A DNA stretch of 64,000 nt, taken from NCBI GenBank assembly GCA_028279185.1, contig JANQSS010000104.1, forward strand, positions 62,001 to 126,000. Reading direction: 5' to 3'. Below, one piece after another: positions 17,562-26,985 of the stretch. Position 1 is the first letter of the stretch. Each line of letters opens with the position of its first letter. Origin of the DNA: Saprospiraceae bacterium (GTDB lineage: Bacteria; Bacteroidota; Bacteroidia; Chitinophagales; Saprospiraceae). The position numbers were made by a program, and so were the translations under genes. A model generated the notes under the pieces. It was not told the origin of the DNA, did no database searches, and saw nothing but the letters and a program-made list of their open reading frames with translations.

Positions 17562-19391
17562 ATGAGTAAGGAGGTATTGATCAATGACTTAGTCATTCGT
17601 TTTTCCAATGTCAATGGTACGGGATCGGCTTCGGCTAATGATATGTTTGCGAAATCGATATTTCGAATGGGTATTCCTGTTACCCCGAAAAACATTTTTC
17701 CTTCCAATATTCAAGGATTACCAACATGGTATGAGGTACGTATTAATGGAAAGGGCTATCTCGGTCGTCGTGAAGGAATAGATATATTACTTGCAGTCAA
17801 TCCACAAGTCCTTCGACGTGATGTTGATAGCGTACGGCCAGGAGGATATTTTATTTACGATAATAGCAAACAACTACATCGCGAGTTTATCCGGGATGAT
17901 ATAAATTACATTGGCATTCCGATGATTGAATTGGCTATGGCGAATTACGATGTCCCCCGCCTTCAACAACTGTTCAAAAATATTATTTATGTCGGGGCGA
18001 TAGCCACATTAATAAATGTAGATGTGGAGGTAATTAAACAAGTCATTTCCGAGCAATTTGAAAAAAAGAAAAAATTAATCCCAGCCAATTTTCAGGCATT
18101 GGAATTAGGAATAAATTATGTTAAAGAACATCTTGATTATCCGTTGCCGATACGTGTCGAGCATATGGATGAAAATAAAGATAAAATATTAATTGATGGA
18201 AACACAGCAACGGCATTAGGCGCAATCTATGCAGGTGCAACGATTATGGCTTGGTATCCAATTACACCTTCGACATCAATTGCGAAAGCCTTTGAGACCT
18301 ATTGTAAAAAACTAAGGGTGGATGATGAAACCGGAAAGAACAATTACGCATTCTTACAGGCCGAGGATGAATTGGCTGCAATCGGAATGGTAATAGGAGC
18401 CACATGGAATGGTGCGCGAGCATTTACTTCAACCAGTGGCCCTGGTGTTTCACTTATGAATGAGTTTATCGGTCTTTCATATTTTGCTGAAATTCCGGTT
18501 GTCCTAATAAATGTCCAACGCGGGGGGCCATCGACCGGCATGCCGACACGCACACAGCAGGCCGATATACTGTCTTCCGCTTATGCCTCTCATGGCGATA
18601 CGAAACATGTTCTATTATTTCCAAGCACACCGGCTGAGTGTTTTGAACACACCGTACAAGCATTTGATTTAGCCGATCGATTGCAAACGCTCGTCATGGT
18701 TATTTCCGATCTGGATCTTGGCATGAATAGTCATCTGTCTCCTCCAATGAATTGGGATGATGACCGAAAATATGATTTAGGAAAAGTGCTTTCGGCTGAG
18801 GATTTAGATAGTTTAAAAACACAATTTGGCCGCTATAATGATGTGGATGGTGACGCGATTCCATACCGAACCATACCCGGGACACATCCTACGAAAGGAT
18901 CGTTTTTTACTCGCGGAACTTCGCATGATGAATTTGCAAAATATACGGAACTTGGAGAAGTTTATGTGCGAAACGTTGACCGCCTTGCGGAAAAATGGGA
19001 GACCGCAAAAGATCTGATCCCGGCACCCGAGTTCTATCAAAATGAAGACGAAAGTACTGTCGGTCTACTGTTTTTCGGTACAACGACGTACGCCGCGCTT
19101 GAGGCAATGGATTTGATAGAGGCGGAAGGTATAAACATTGATTCAATGCGCGTTACATCATTTCCTTTTCATGCTGCTGCAGTTGAGTTTATCGAAAATC
19201 ATGAAAAGATAGTTGTGGTTGAACAAAACCGTGACGCGCAATTTCGGAGTTTACTTTTAAATGAACTAAATGTCAATCCAAATAAACTAATTTCTGTAGT
19301 GAATTATGATGGTATGCCAATTACAGCGGATCTAATAGCGCGTACTATTAAGGACAAATTATTAATTGTAAAATCCGCTAGTCTGCCTTAA
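17562..19391 (+). CDS. korA: 2-oxoacid:ferredoxin oxidoreductase, fused gamma-alpha subunit
   Basis: 609 residues. The N-terminal about 190 residues form the gamma (KorC-like) domain (VNGTGSASANDMFAKSIFRMG). The alpha pyrimidine-binding domain follows (GNTATALGAIYAGATIMAWYP; FLQAEDELAAIGMVIGA; TSTSGPGVSLMNEFIGLSYF; RGGPSTGMPTRTQQADI), then a C-terminal transketolase-like domain. With the beta subunit it performs CoA-dependent oxidative decarboxylation of a 2-oxoacid, most likely 2-oxoglutarate, reducing ferredoxin. Substrate choice between 2-oxoglutarate and pyruvate cannot be settled by reading. It directly follows the FAD/Fe-S oxidoreductase gene. Confidence 0.9.
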   Translation: MSKEVLINDLVIRFSNVNGTGSASANDMFAKSIFRMGIPVTPKNIFPSNIQGLPTWYEVRINGKGYLGRREGIDILLAVNPQVLRRDVDSVRPGGYFIYDNSKQLHREFIRDDINYIGIPMIELAMANYDVPRLQQLFKNIIYVGAIATLINVDVEVIKQVISEQFEKKKKLIPANFQALELGINYVKEHLDYPLPIRVEHMDENKDKILIDGNTATALGAIYAGATIMAWYPITPSTSIAKAFETYCKKLRVDDETGKNNYAFLQAEDELAAIGMVIGATWNGARAFTSTSGPGVSLMNEFIGLSYFAEIPVVLINVQRGGPSTGMPTRTQQADILSSAYASHGDTKHVLLFPSTPAECFEHTVQAFDLADRLQTLVMVISDLDLGMNSHLSPPMNWDDDRKYDLGKVLSAEDLDSLKTQFGRYNDVDGDAIPYRTIPGTHPTKGSFFTRGTSHDEFAKYTELGEVYVRNVDRLAEKWETAKDLIPAPEFYQNEDESTVGLLFFGTTTYAALEAMDLIEAEGINIDSMRVTSFPFHAAAVEFIENHEKIVVVEQNRDAQFRSLLLNELNVNPNKLISVVNYDGMPITADLIARTIKDKLLIVKSASLP

Positions 19392-19427
19392 GTTTTATCG
19401 TTTAATATTTATCCTCTTAATTAAATT

Positions 19428-20480
19428 ATGTCATATTCAAAACCAACATTTCAACACCCTGATTCAAAAAAGAACAATGTTGGGTATTATAAGTCGGACT
19501 ACGAAGGTGTCATATCAACGCTTTGTGCCGGTTGTGGTCATGACTCAATCAGTGGGGCAATTGTACAGGCCTGCTATGAAATATCATTGGAACCACATCG
19601 TTTGGCGAAACTATCCGGCATTGGATGCTCTTCAAAAACACCGACCTACTTTCTAAGTAATTCGCATGGATTTAATTCCGTTCATGGCAGAATGCCGTCA
19701 ATTGCAACGGGTGCAAATATGGCGAACAAGGATTTAATTTATTTAGGTGTTTCCGGGGACGGTGATACGGCCTCCATTGGTATGGGACAGTTTGTACACG
19801 CTATTCGACGTAATGTAAATATGGTTTACATTGTTATGAATAATGGATGTTACGGCTTGACAAAAGGTCAGGACTCCGCTACCGCAGATTTTGGATCTAT
19901 AAGCAAAGCGGGAGGGGAAAACCCTTATCAAGCGATCGATTTGGTGGGTTTGGCCTTAGAATTAAATGCAACGTTTGTTGGCCGCAGTTTTTCCGGTGAT
20001 AAATCGCAACTCGTACCAATGATTAAGGCGGCTATGTCGCATCCGGGTTTTGCGCTGTTAGATGTTATTTCCCCCTGTGTAACGTTTAATAATAATAAAG
20101 GGTCGACTAAATCATACTCACATGTCCGCGCGCATATTGAAGCTACTTCAATCTTCGATTTTGTTCCTGAAGAAGAAGAAATTAAGGTGGATTATGGAGA
20201 AGGAAAAGACGCAGAAGTAGAATTATTTGATGGTTCTAAAATACACTTAAGTAAATTGGCGCCAGAATGGAATCCAACCGATAGATTTTCCGCCGTTAAG
20301 CGATTGCAGTCTGCAAAATCGGAAGGTAAAATATTGACGGGACTCATGTACATAAATCCTGAAAGCGAGGACTTGCATAAAAAAATGAACACATCTGACG
20401 AGCCCCTGAACGCAATTGATGAGCATGTGCTTTGTCCGGGTAGCCAAAAGTTGGCTGAAATCAATGCGTCGTTTCGATAG
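19428..20480 (+). CDS. korB: 2-oxoacid:ferredoxin oxidoreductase beta subunit (TPP-binding)
   Basis: 350 residues. Thiamine diphosphate-binding subunit with CAGCGHDSISGAIVQA at the N-terminus, GIGCSSKTPTYF, HGRMPSIATGA, the TPP/Mg motif GVSGDGDTASIGMGQFVHA and MNNGCYGLTKGQDSAT. The C-terminal part continues to about residue 345 without an extra Fe-S domain, consistent with the two-subunit Kor type in which ferredoxin clusters come from a partner, here plausibly the oxidoreductase two genes upstream. It lies 36 bp after korA. Confidence 0.9.
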   Translation: MSYSKPTFQHPDSKKNNVGYYKSDYEGVISTLCAGCGHDSISGAIVQACYEISLEPHRLAKLSGIGCSSKTPTYFLSNSHGFNSVHGRMPSIATGANMANKDLIYLGVSGDGDTASIGMGQFVHAIRRNVNMVYIVMNNGCYGLTKGQDSATADFGSISKAGGENPYQAIDLVGLALELNATFVGRSFSGDKSQLVPMIKAAMSHPGFALLDVISPCVTFNNNKGSTKSYSHVRAHIEATSIFDFVPEEEEIKVDYGEGKDAEVELFDGSKIHLSKLAPEWNPTDRFSAVKRLQSAKSEGKILTGLMYINPESEDLHKKMNTSDEPLNAIDEHVLCPGSQKLAEINASFR

Positions 20481-20492
20481 TCTAAAATTCGG

Positions 20493-22505
20493 GTGTTCAC
20501 TAACAAAAATATCACAGACATTTTTTTTAGCCGATCGCGTTTGAAAAAATGCTTTTTTTTGTTTTCAGTTTTCATTTTATTCTTTGAGGGTAATAGCATT
20601 GGACAACAAACTGAAGAACAACGGGTAGATAGCCTGGATCGTATAGCGGATACAACGAGCAGTATTCGAAAAAGATCAGAAGTACTATTTGAGCTAGCTG
20701 CCACATTTATTGGAAGTGATCCAATACGCAGCAGAAGATATTCAGAAACCTGTATTGAGGCTGCCGAAAATTCAAATTATCTATTGGGTATAGGCGATTG
20801 TAGTAATTCTCTTGGCTTACTACATTTTTATCAATCAAATTATGATACCGCCCAAATTGTTTTTGAACGACTCATTTCTATTGGACGGACGCTAAACGAC
20901 TCCATTCTATTATTCAAAGGATACGGAAATATGGGGCTCGTGCATAGCCGAATCGGTAAATTAAATCAGGCGATTCTATATTTTCAAAAATCACTCCGTA
21001 TTAATGAAGCCATGGGCCGGCTGTGGTCCGTTGCCAAACTCAATGGCGATATCGGCGGTGTTTACATGTTGATGGGGGATTGGTCTACCGCTATGAATTT
21101 TCAACGCTCTGCACTTCAAACATATAAAATGTTGAAAAGTGAACGTGGTGTGGCCAAAGCCATGAACGCCATCGGCGTCGTCTTTCAAGAACAGCTTGTT
21201 TATGATAGTGCGAGATGGTATTTTGAAGAAAGCCTGGCCACAAAAATTAAATACGGTAAAAATCGTGCATGGGTAACGACAAAAGGCAACTTGTGCCGAT
21301 TGTATACGGATTTAAAAGAAAAAGACGACGCATTGGCTTGTTTTGAGGAATTAATTCCCATTGAGAAAAAATTCGGAATGCAACACGATCTTTCTTTGTC
21401 TTTGAACAATCTGGCCCTACTATATGCAGATTCAAAACAAATAAAAAAGGGAATTGAAACAGGAAAGCAGGCATTAATGTTGGCCGAAAAAATAAAATCA
21501 GTTCAGGCACAGCGTGGAGCAAACAATGCATTGTCCCTCTTGTATGAAAAATCTGGAGACTATAAAAATGCCTTCCACTATGCTACGGCTTCCAGAATAG
21601 CGCATGATTCATTCGTAAATGAAAGGCAAACTGAACGGATCGCGGAACTACAAACGCAATTTGAAACGGAGAAAAAAGAAAAAACAATTGCGTTACAGGC
21701 GTTGGAAATTGAAAATAATAATCAACGAATTCGATTTCAACAATTGATTACCATAGGAGCGGTAATAAGTATTGCTGGTTTATTTGCATTCTTACTTTGG
21801 CGCTTTAGACATCGTCAAAAAATGCAAAGACAAAAGGATGCATTGATGTATCAAGAGCAATTGTTGCATTCAACAGTATCAAGTGTGGAAGAAGAACGTA
21901 AGCGTATTTCAAAGGATTTGCATGACGGCATTGGTCAGCAGCTAGCTGGTTTAAAACTGGCATGGGAAAATATAACCGGAGACATAACCGGCTTAAATGA
22001 AAGCAATACCTCAAAAATTGATGAACTGACGGTTGTGCTGCAGGATGTTACGGATGAGGTTCGCAACATTTCTCATCAAATGATGCCAGCAGCGTTACGT
22101 GAACTCGGGCTGGTTCCGGCTATTGAAGATATGCTAAACAAGTCATTCGAATATTCCAATATTGCGTGTAATTTTGAACACGTCGGTGTCAATGAGCGAT
22201 TTACAGAGCGAATTGAAATTGGACTCTACCGAATCTGCCAGGAGTTGATCAATAATATTATAAAACACGCAGAAGCCAGCCATGTGGAGGTTCATTTGTT
22301 TAAAACTGCGAAACAGATAATACTGAAAGTGTCTGATGACGGTAAAGGTTTTAGTCCGGATGCTCTGTCTCAAGCAGGAAACGGTATGAATAATATACAA
22401 TCTCGAATTAAGTCCGTTAATGGTGATGTCCAGTACGAGCGAGAAAATGGCCAGGGTGTATCAGCGCACATTCGAATTCCTATTCCAAATCAGGGCGATT
22501 TATGA
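20493..22505 (+). CDS. TPR-containing sensor histidine kinase (HisKA_3 type)
   Basis: 670 residues. A signal peptide or first helix (LKKCFFLFSVFILFFEG) is followed by about seven TPRs on the periplasmic side (YGNMGLVHSRIGKLNQAILY and similar). Then come a coiled coil, a membrane helix near residue 415 (LITIGAVISIAGLFAFLLW), the dimerisation box with phospho-acceptor His477 (LHDGIGQQLAGLKLAWE), and an ATPase domain (ICQELINNIIKHAEASH; SDDGKGFSPDA; GMNNIQSRI). The GTG at 20493 is 12 bp after korB. TTG 20541 would give a cleaner signal peptide (MKKCFFLF). The stop overlaps the response-regulator start by 4 nt. Confidence 0.88.
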   Translation: MFTNKNITDIFFSRSRLKKCFFLFSVFILFFEGNSIGQQTEEQRVDSLDRIADTTSSIRKRSEVLFELAATFIGSDPIRSRRYSETCIEAAENSNYLLGIGDCSNSLGLLHFYQSNYDTAQIVFERLISIGRTLNDSILLFKGYGNMGLVHSRIGKLNQAILYFQKSLRINEAMGRLWSVAKLNGDIGGVYMLMGDWSTAMNFQRSALQTYKMLKSERGVAKAMNAIGVVFQEQLVYDSARWYFEESLATKIKYGKNRAWVTTKGNLCRLYTDLKEKDDALACFEELIPIEKKFGMQHDLSLSLNNLALLYADSKQIKKGIETGKQALMLAEKIKSVQAQRGANNALSLLYEKSGDYKNAFHYATASRIAHDSFVNERQTERIAELQTQFETEKKEKTIALQALEIENNNQRIRFQQLITIGAVISIAGLFAFLLWRFRHRQKMQRQKDALMYQEQLLHSTVSSVEEERKRISKDLHDGIGQQLAGLKLAWENITGDITGLNESNTSKIDELTVVLQDVTDEVRNISHQMMPAALRELGLVPAIEDMLNKSFEYSNIACNFEHVGVNERFTERIEIGLYRICQELINNIIKHAEASHVEVHLFKTAKQIILKVSDDGKGFSPDALSQAGNGMNNIQSRIKSVNGDVQYERENGQGVSAHIRIPIPNQGDL

Positions 22506-23155
22506 TACAAGTTGTAATTGTTGACGACCATCAGCTTGTTATCGATGGACTAAATGCACTTTTGAAAGATGAGAAGGATATAACCGTGGTGGCTCAGGCA
22601 AACAATGGACAGGATGGATTGCGTTATATTCAAAGCTTAAGACCGGATATCGTTTTATTGGATATCGACATGCCAGTAATGAACGGATTGGTTACTGCCG
22701 AAAAAATTAAAGACACTATACCTGAAGTAAAAGTTATTATGCTGTCACTTCATCGTGAGTCAAGTATCTTAAAACATGTAATTAAACTGGGTGTGGAAGG
22801 ATATGTAATGAAAAGTGCAGCTCGGTTGGAATTGATACAGGCAATATATGATGTTTCTCAAGGAAAAAAATACTTTGGAACTGATGTTGCCCTTGCATTA
22901 TCGGAAAAAGAAAATAAAGTGGCATCTGTTAAGCTCATACATGATGACAGCAACCTCTTGGCTACATTGTCAGTTCGTGAACGCGAAGTACTTATTCATA
23001 TAGCAGAAGGTCACACAAATAAGGAAATAGCGGAATTACTATATGTTAGTCAGCGAACCATCGATGCGCATCGCGCATCGATCATGAAGAAGTTAAATGT
23101 TAAAAATGTTGTTGGATTGGTACGTTTTGCCTTGCGAATGGGCTTACTCGAATGA
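22502..23155 (+). CDS. NarL/LuxR-type response regulator
   Basis: 217 residues. The receiver domain has the acidic pair in VVIVDDHQ, phospho-acceptor Asp54 in VLLDIDMPVMNG, the conserved switch region MLSLH and Lys in YVMKSA. The C-terminal LuxR HTH (LSVREREVLIHIAEGHTNKEIA then LYVSQRTIDAHRASIMKKL) binds DNA. It is the cognate partner of the kinase it overlaps by 4 nt (ATGA). The target regulon is not evident; korB, just upstream of the kinase, is adjacent but not obviously controlled. Confidence 0.92.
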   Translation: MIQVVIVDDHQLVIDGLNALLKDEKDITVVAQANNGQDGLRYIQSLRPDIVLLDIDMPVMNGLVTAEKIKDTIPEVKVIMLSLHRESSILKHVIKLGVEGYVMKSAARLELIQAIYDVSQGKKYFGTDVALALSEKENKVASVKLIHDDSNLLATLSVREREVLIHIAEGHTNKEIAELLYVSQRTIDAHRASIMKKLNVKNVVGLVRFALRMGLLE

Positions 23156-23452
23156 GCGAGCTATCATATTATATTTACTATACAGCGTATTGTAGCACGG
23201 GACTTGGGTAAACTAAAAGTAGGCTGTTTTCATGAGCATCAAATCATCTTTTACCTCACCAGTTTTATGGCGGTGTGTTTTCATCGTGGTTCATCATTAT
23301 ATAATCGTGGCCATTAATCTTGGTCAAACTTATAGTACAATGTAGCAACCAAACTGAATTAGGTAGAAATACCTAGTAGTTTCAGTGTATTTACGAGTGG
23401 ACTTAAGTCGAACCCGAGTATAATTTTGAGGCAGACTTAAAAATCGTATATC

Positions 23453-24463
23453 ATGAAAAATTCAATTTACATTCTCTTATTTTCATTTTTTCTATTAACG
23501 CTTAACTCGCACGCTGCCATTATTCGGGTAAATAATGCAGGTATTCCGGCCGATCATACCACATTTACAGCCGCGCATTCGGCGGCATCTACTGGTGATA
23601 CAATCCATCTTGAGCCTACGGGAATTTCGTACGGCAATTTAAGTCTAAGCAAGCCTTTGATCATCATAGGGAATGGATATTTTCTCGGACAAAACCAGGG
23701 TTTGCAATACAATATTGCTAATTCCATGGTCGGAAATATCACGGTTTTTGCAGCCGCATCAGGTTCGACCTTGACGGGCTTAACGATAACGGGTCGAATT
23801 TCACCCTGGGGCTCTACAGTTAACAATGTTACATTTCTTCGTTGCCATTTGACAGGAGACTTGTATACAGGAGGTGGTACAGTTTCAAACTCAATTGTAG
23901 ACAACATGTTATTCGATGGTTGTTATATCGAAAATTCCCTCACGCCAATCAATCTGATTGCCAATGTATCGAATGAAGTATTATTCAAAAACTGTTATAT
24001 GGAGGGAGGTAACTTGACATTAAATGCGAATGCTAGTGGATTGTTTACCAATTGTATATTCAATCTAACAGTGGGTATGGCCGTCAGCAATTATCAATTC
24101 TCAAATAATATTTTAATTCAAGGAGATTTGACAGATCAAGGTGGAAATAATTACAACAATAACTTATGTAACCTGGCCCAGTTTCCAACTGGCAATGGCA
24201 ATCAAAGGTTGGTGGACATGAACACTGTTTTCGTTGGATATCCATCACAAGGTGGATTTTCAGATGATAGTCGATGGGAACTTGCTCCAGCGAGCCCGGG
24301 TATGGGGGCTGGGATTGGGGGTGATGATTGCGGGATATTCGGAGGTGCCGGTCCCTACAAGCTTTCCGGTATCCCACCGATTCCTACAATTTATGATTTA
24401 GTTGCTCCTGGATCTGCAGGCAATACCTTACAAATTATCATAAGCACCAGGGTTAACAATTAA
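23453..24463 (+). CDS. Secreted right-handed beta-helix protein
   Basis: 336 residues. Signal peptide MKNSIYILLFSFFLLTLNSHA, then repeating short beta strands with the look of a parallel beta-helix (GDTIHLEPTGISYGNLSLSKPLIIIGNGYFLG; ITGRISPWGSTVNNVTFLRCHL; LFDGCYIENS; LFKNCYMEGGNL; LFTNCIFNL). The DTIHLEPG.Y....SLSKPLTIIG opening is typical of polysaccharide-lyase-like or DUF1565-like beta-helix proteins of Bacteroidota. No catalytic residues or T9SS tail were recognised. A strong terminator follows. TAATTTTG at 23421-23428 is a possible -7 element 25 bp before the ATG. Confidence 0.75.
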   Translation: MKNSIYILLFSFFLLTLNSHAAIIRVNNAGIPADHTTFTAAHSAASTGDTIHLEPTGISYGNLSLSKPLIIIGNGYFLGQNQGLQYNIANSMVGNITVFAAASGSTLTGLTITGRISPWGSTVNNVTFLRCHLTGDLYTGGGTVSNSIVDNMLFDGCYIENSLTPINLIANVSNEVLFKNCYMEGGNLTLNANASGLFTNCIFNLTVGMAVSNYQFSNNILIQGDLTDQGGNNYNNNLCNLAQFPTGNGNQRLVDMNTVFVGYPSQGGFSDDSRWELAPASPGMGAGIGGDDCGIFGGAGPYKLSGIPPIPTIYDLVAPGSAGNTLQIIISTRVNN

Positions 24464-24527
24464 CCCGATTTGTTACTAATATATTCATTCCCAATTTATT
24501 GAGCATAATGAAACCATATCCGATGGT

Positions 24528-24579
24528 ACCTATCACCTGAATGACGAGTATAGTTGCTCGGGGTGATAGGTTTTTTTTT
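24528..24579 (+). terminator. Strong rho-independent terminator
   Basis: A 10-bp perfect stem, ACCTATCACC (24528-24537) with GGTGATAGGT (24562-24571), has a possible inner CGAG/CTCG helix and is followed by an unbroken run of T to 24579. It ends the beta-helix gene transcript and insulates the next gene. Confidence 0.85.
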
Positions 24580-24660
24580 CATATGATTTTATGAAATGGA
24601 CGCATGGCATTCATCATAAAATTAGAGATAGATGAAGTATGCTCTGTTAAATATATAATC

Positions 24661-26337
24661 ATGTATAAATTATTATCATATACCACTTTAATATCTCTAT
24701 GCCTAATTTCAGCTTCAATATCCTTTAGCCAGAATATTACGGCAATTGAATATTTTATCAATCAAGATCCGGGTTCAGGAAATGGATTTCAGGTATCTGT
24801 CCAGGCCGCGGACACTTCAGATGTTCACATAAATATCAATACGACAACGCTCAAAGGAGGCCTGCACACGTTGTCAGTGAGATCACTGGATGACTCGAAT
24901 CGTGTTTCGCTCACGCATACATCATATTGGGTAAAAACAAATAACGTACCTGCTAATGTGGAATACGTCGAGTATTTCATTGATAATGACCCTGGTCTTG
25001 GATCCGCTAACCCAGTCCTGGTAAATAGCGCCGATACATCCGGATTTTCATTTTTAGTAAATACAGAAACGATTGAAGTGGGTTTGCACCATCTTTACGT
25101 AAGAGCTATCGATCAAAATGGACTGTCTTCTATTACGGATATTATTTATTTTGTGAAAATTAATAATTACGCAGATAGTCTGATCTACTCCGAATATTAT
25201 ATTGACTTAGATCCTGGATTTGGGCAGGCCATTCCTATTTCGATTTTAAGTAATCAGGCAAACATTCTTACAATTCCTACAGATTATTTATTACCAGGTT
25301 TGCATCATCTGCGAATACGATCACTTTCGATGACAGGCAATTGGACGCAACTTGGTTATATTCCCTTTATTAAGGTGGAAGAACTTTGCCCTGGGTTTCG
25401 ACGTGGCGAGTATTTTATTAACGCCGATCCAGGAATAGGTAATGCCATTCCCTTTAATCTATCAGGTATAGGAGATCAATCTGTATTATTGTCTCCGGAC
25501 ATTTCGAATTTACCGCTGGGTGCTCATACCATATTTATTCGTGCATTGGATAGTTGTTTTCATTGGTCACAAACAACGGTTATTAATTTCTTTAAAGTCA
25601 TTATTACCTCTGAATTAACCGAATTGGAATATTTTATCGACGATGATCCTGGTTATGGAGCTGGTACTGTACTAGTTTTAAACGGTGAGGATTCTTCAGA
25701 AATCGTCATTCAAGCCGATGTTTCGGGATTAACAAATGGTCTACACACGTTTTCAATTCGGAGCAAGTCGTCGATTGGAACATATTCGTTACTACAATCA
25801 TACCCCTTTGTTAAATATGAAGATAATTCTACTTCCATAATTGCCTTGGAATACTTTATTGACATCGATCCTGGTTATGGACAAGCGAACCGAGTGCTAC
25901 TTCCAAATCAGGTCGACATAGATAGTTTCAATTTTACAGTGGATATTTCAAATCTGAGTTTCGACAATCATAAATTGCACGTTAGAACATATGCTGCCGA
26001 TGGACGATGGTCAATGACATCGAATGTTGACTTTGCCATTTATTGCCAGGATTCAATTTTATTAATCGATGTTGTCATTCCAGATTCAACATACAGAGCA
26101 GCATCATTTATCCGATCCAACGGCACTATTATGCCGGCAAACACGATTTTTAAGTCGAATGAAATTGAATTATTGCCGGGATTTACGGTGCCGTTGGGCG
26201 TGCAATTTTTCGCAAGCAATGAGTCCTGCCTTGCCAATCCCAATGGGTTGATGACCTCCTCGCATAGCCAAAGTTCAATTGAAAAAACCCGGAACGGTAA
26301 TCAAAGCAGAATGCTATCGAAATCGCAATTGGAATGA
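24661..26337 (+). CDS. Secreted protein of six EYFIDxDPGxG repeats
   Basis: 558 residues from the ATG at 24661, chosen because it gives a signal peptide (MYKLLSYTTLISLCLISASISFSQ); an upstream ATG at 24604 adds 19 unlikely residues. Six repeats of 72-74 residues begin with E-Y-[FY]-I-[DN]-x-DPGxG at 24748, 24970, 25192, 25408, 25627 and 25849. Each continues to a G[LA]H-x-[LI]-x-[IV]-R turn and an aromatic strand. The C-terminal segment IELLPGFTVPLGVQFFAS...C resembles the terminal anchor/stack domain of Bacteroidota surface proteins. No enzyme motif; a surface structural role is inferred. Confidence 0.8.
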   Translation: MYKLLSYTTLISLCLISASISFSQNITAIEYFINQDPGSGNGFQVSVQAADTSDVHININTTTLKGGLHTLSVRSLDDSNRVSLTHTSYWVKTNNVPANVEYVEYFIDNDPGLGSANPVLVNSADTSGFSFLVNTETIEVGLHHLYVRAIDQNGLSSITDIIYFVKINNYADSLIYSEYYIDLDPGFGQAIPISILSNQANILTIPTDYLLPGLHHLRIRSLSMTGNWTQLGYIPFIKVEELCPGFRRGEYFINADPGIGNAIPFNLSGIGDQSVLLSPDISNLPLGAHTIFIRALDSCFHWSQTTVINFFKVIITSELTELEYFIDDDPGYGAGTVLVLNGEDSSEIVIQADVSGLTNGLHTFSIRSKSSIGTYSLLQSYPFVKYEDNSTSIIALEYFIDIDPGYGQANRVLLPNQVDIDSFNFTVDISNLSFDNHKLHVRTYAADGRWSMTSNVDFAIYCQDSILLIDVVIPDSTYRAASFIRSNGTIMPANTIFKSNEIELLPGFTVPLGVQFFASNESCLANPNGLMTSSHSQSSIEKTRNGNQSRMLSKSQLE

Positions 26338-26985
26338 CGGGTTAAGTCGTCACGTCAGATTCTGCTTTACTGTACTCGATAAAATGCGTCTGTGTAATAC
26401 TTTTTCGGGCAAAGGACTTTTGTGTTCTCACGTGATTATTTGCTGTTATTAGAAGGTCATTCATTCCTAATAGAAATGCTTTGTTATATCTCTATCCCTG
26501 GGTTCTGTACATCTTAAGGACGTCCATCCGCCCTAATAACCCGTTAAGACGAAGTGGGTAATTATTTTTTCGTTGATGTTGATTTATCAGGAAGTAGAGC
26601 GAAAAACGGATTGCAGCAGGGAGTTGATCTGAAGATCACAATTAAGTACCTTTGCTTCCTTCAAAAACATTGACCGCAAGGACCAGTTTCGCATGGTTTT
26701 CTATGTTTCTCTTACACCCGAGGCTGATAGTTTTGTCGCGTATACTGGCAAGATCGAGATTCTCGAATTCGCCATATTACATCATCGTAGCACTTGCCAG
26801 GGCGAATGTATGTAATCGAGCAGATAGCACAGTTTCGACAAAAGAATTAAAATAAATGGTCTAGCTGCGCAACGAATCTTCGATAATCACGATTTACTAT
26901 CTAACACAGAAAAGAAGTGAAATTTTATTTACTAACCTTTTCATCGGAAGTACCATTGCTTACGATGGAGTTAATGCAAAACAGA
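26338..26985. other. Long intergenic leader before the lipoprotein gene
   Basis: About 650 bp without a convincing gene. A 67-codon ORF at 26652 has no recognisable features. The interval contains a good promoter match (26624-26655), which would leave a 5' leader of over 300 nt before the lipoprotein start or a separate small RNA. No tRNA-like fold was seen. Confidence 0.45.
26624..26655 (+). promoter_or_regulatory. Bacteroidota-type promoter (TTG-N21-TACCTTTG)
   Basis: TTG at 26624-26626 and TACCTTTG at 26648-26655 match the -33/-7 consensus (TTTG...TAnnTTTG) with 21-bp spacing. The downstream gene starts more than 300 bp away, so the product could be a leader RNA or an unannotated small transcript. 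Confidence 0.45.

Noticed and set aside
26652..26855. 67-codon plus-strand ORF
   Set aside because: No homology-like features, starts directly at the promoter -7 element; likely chance.
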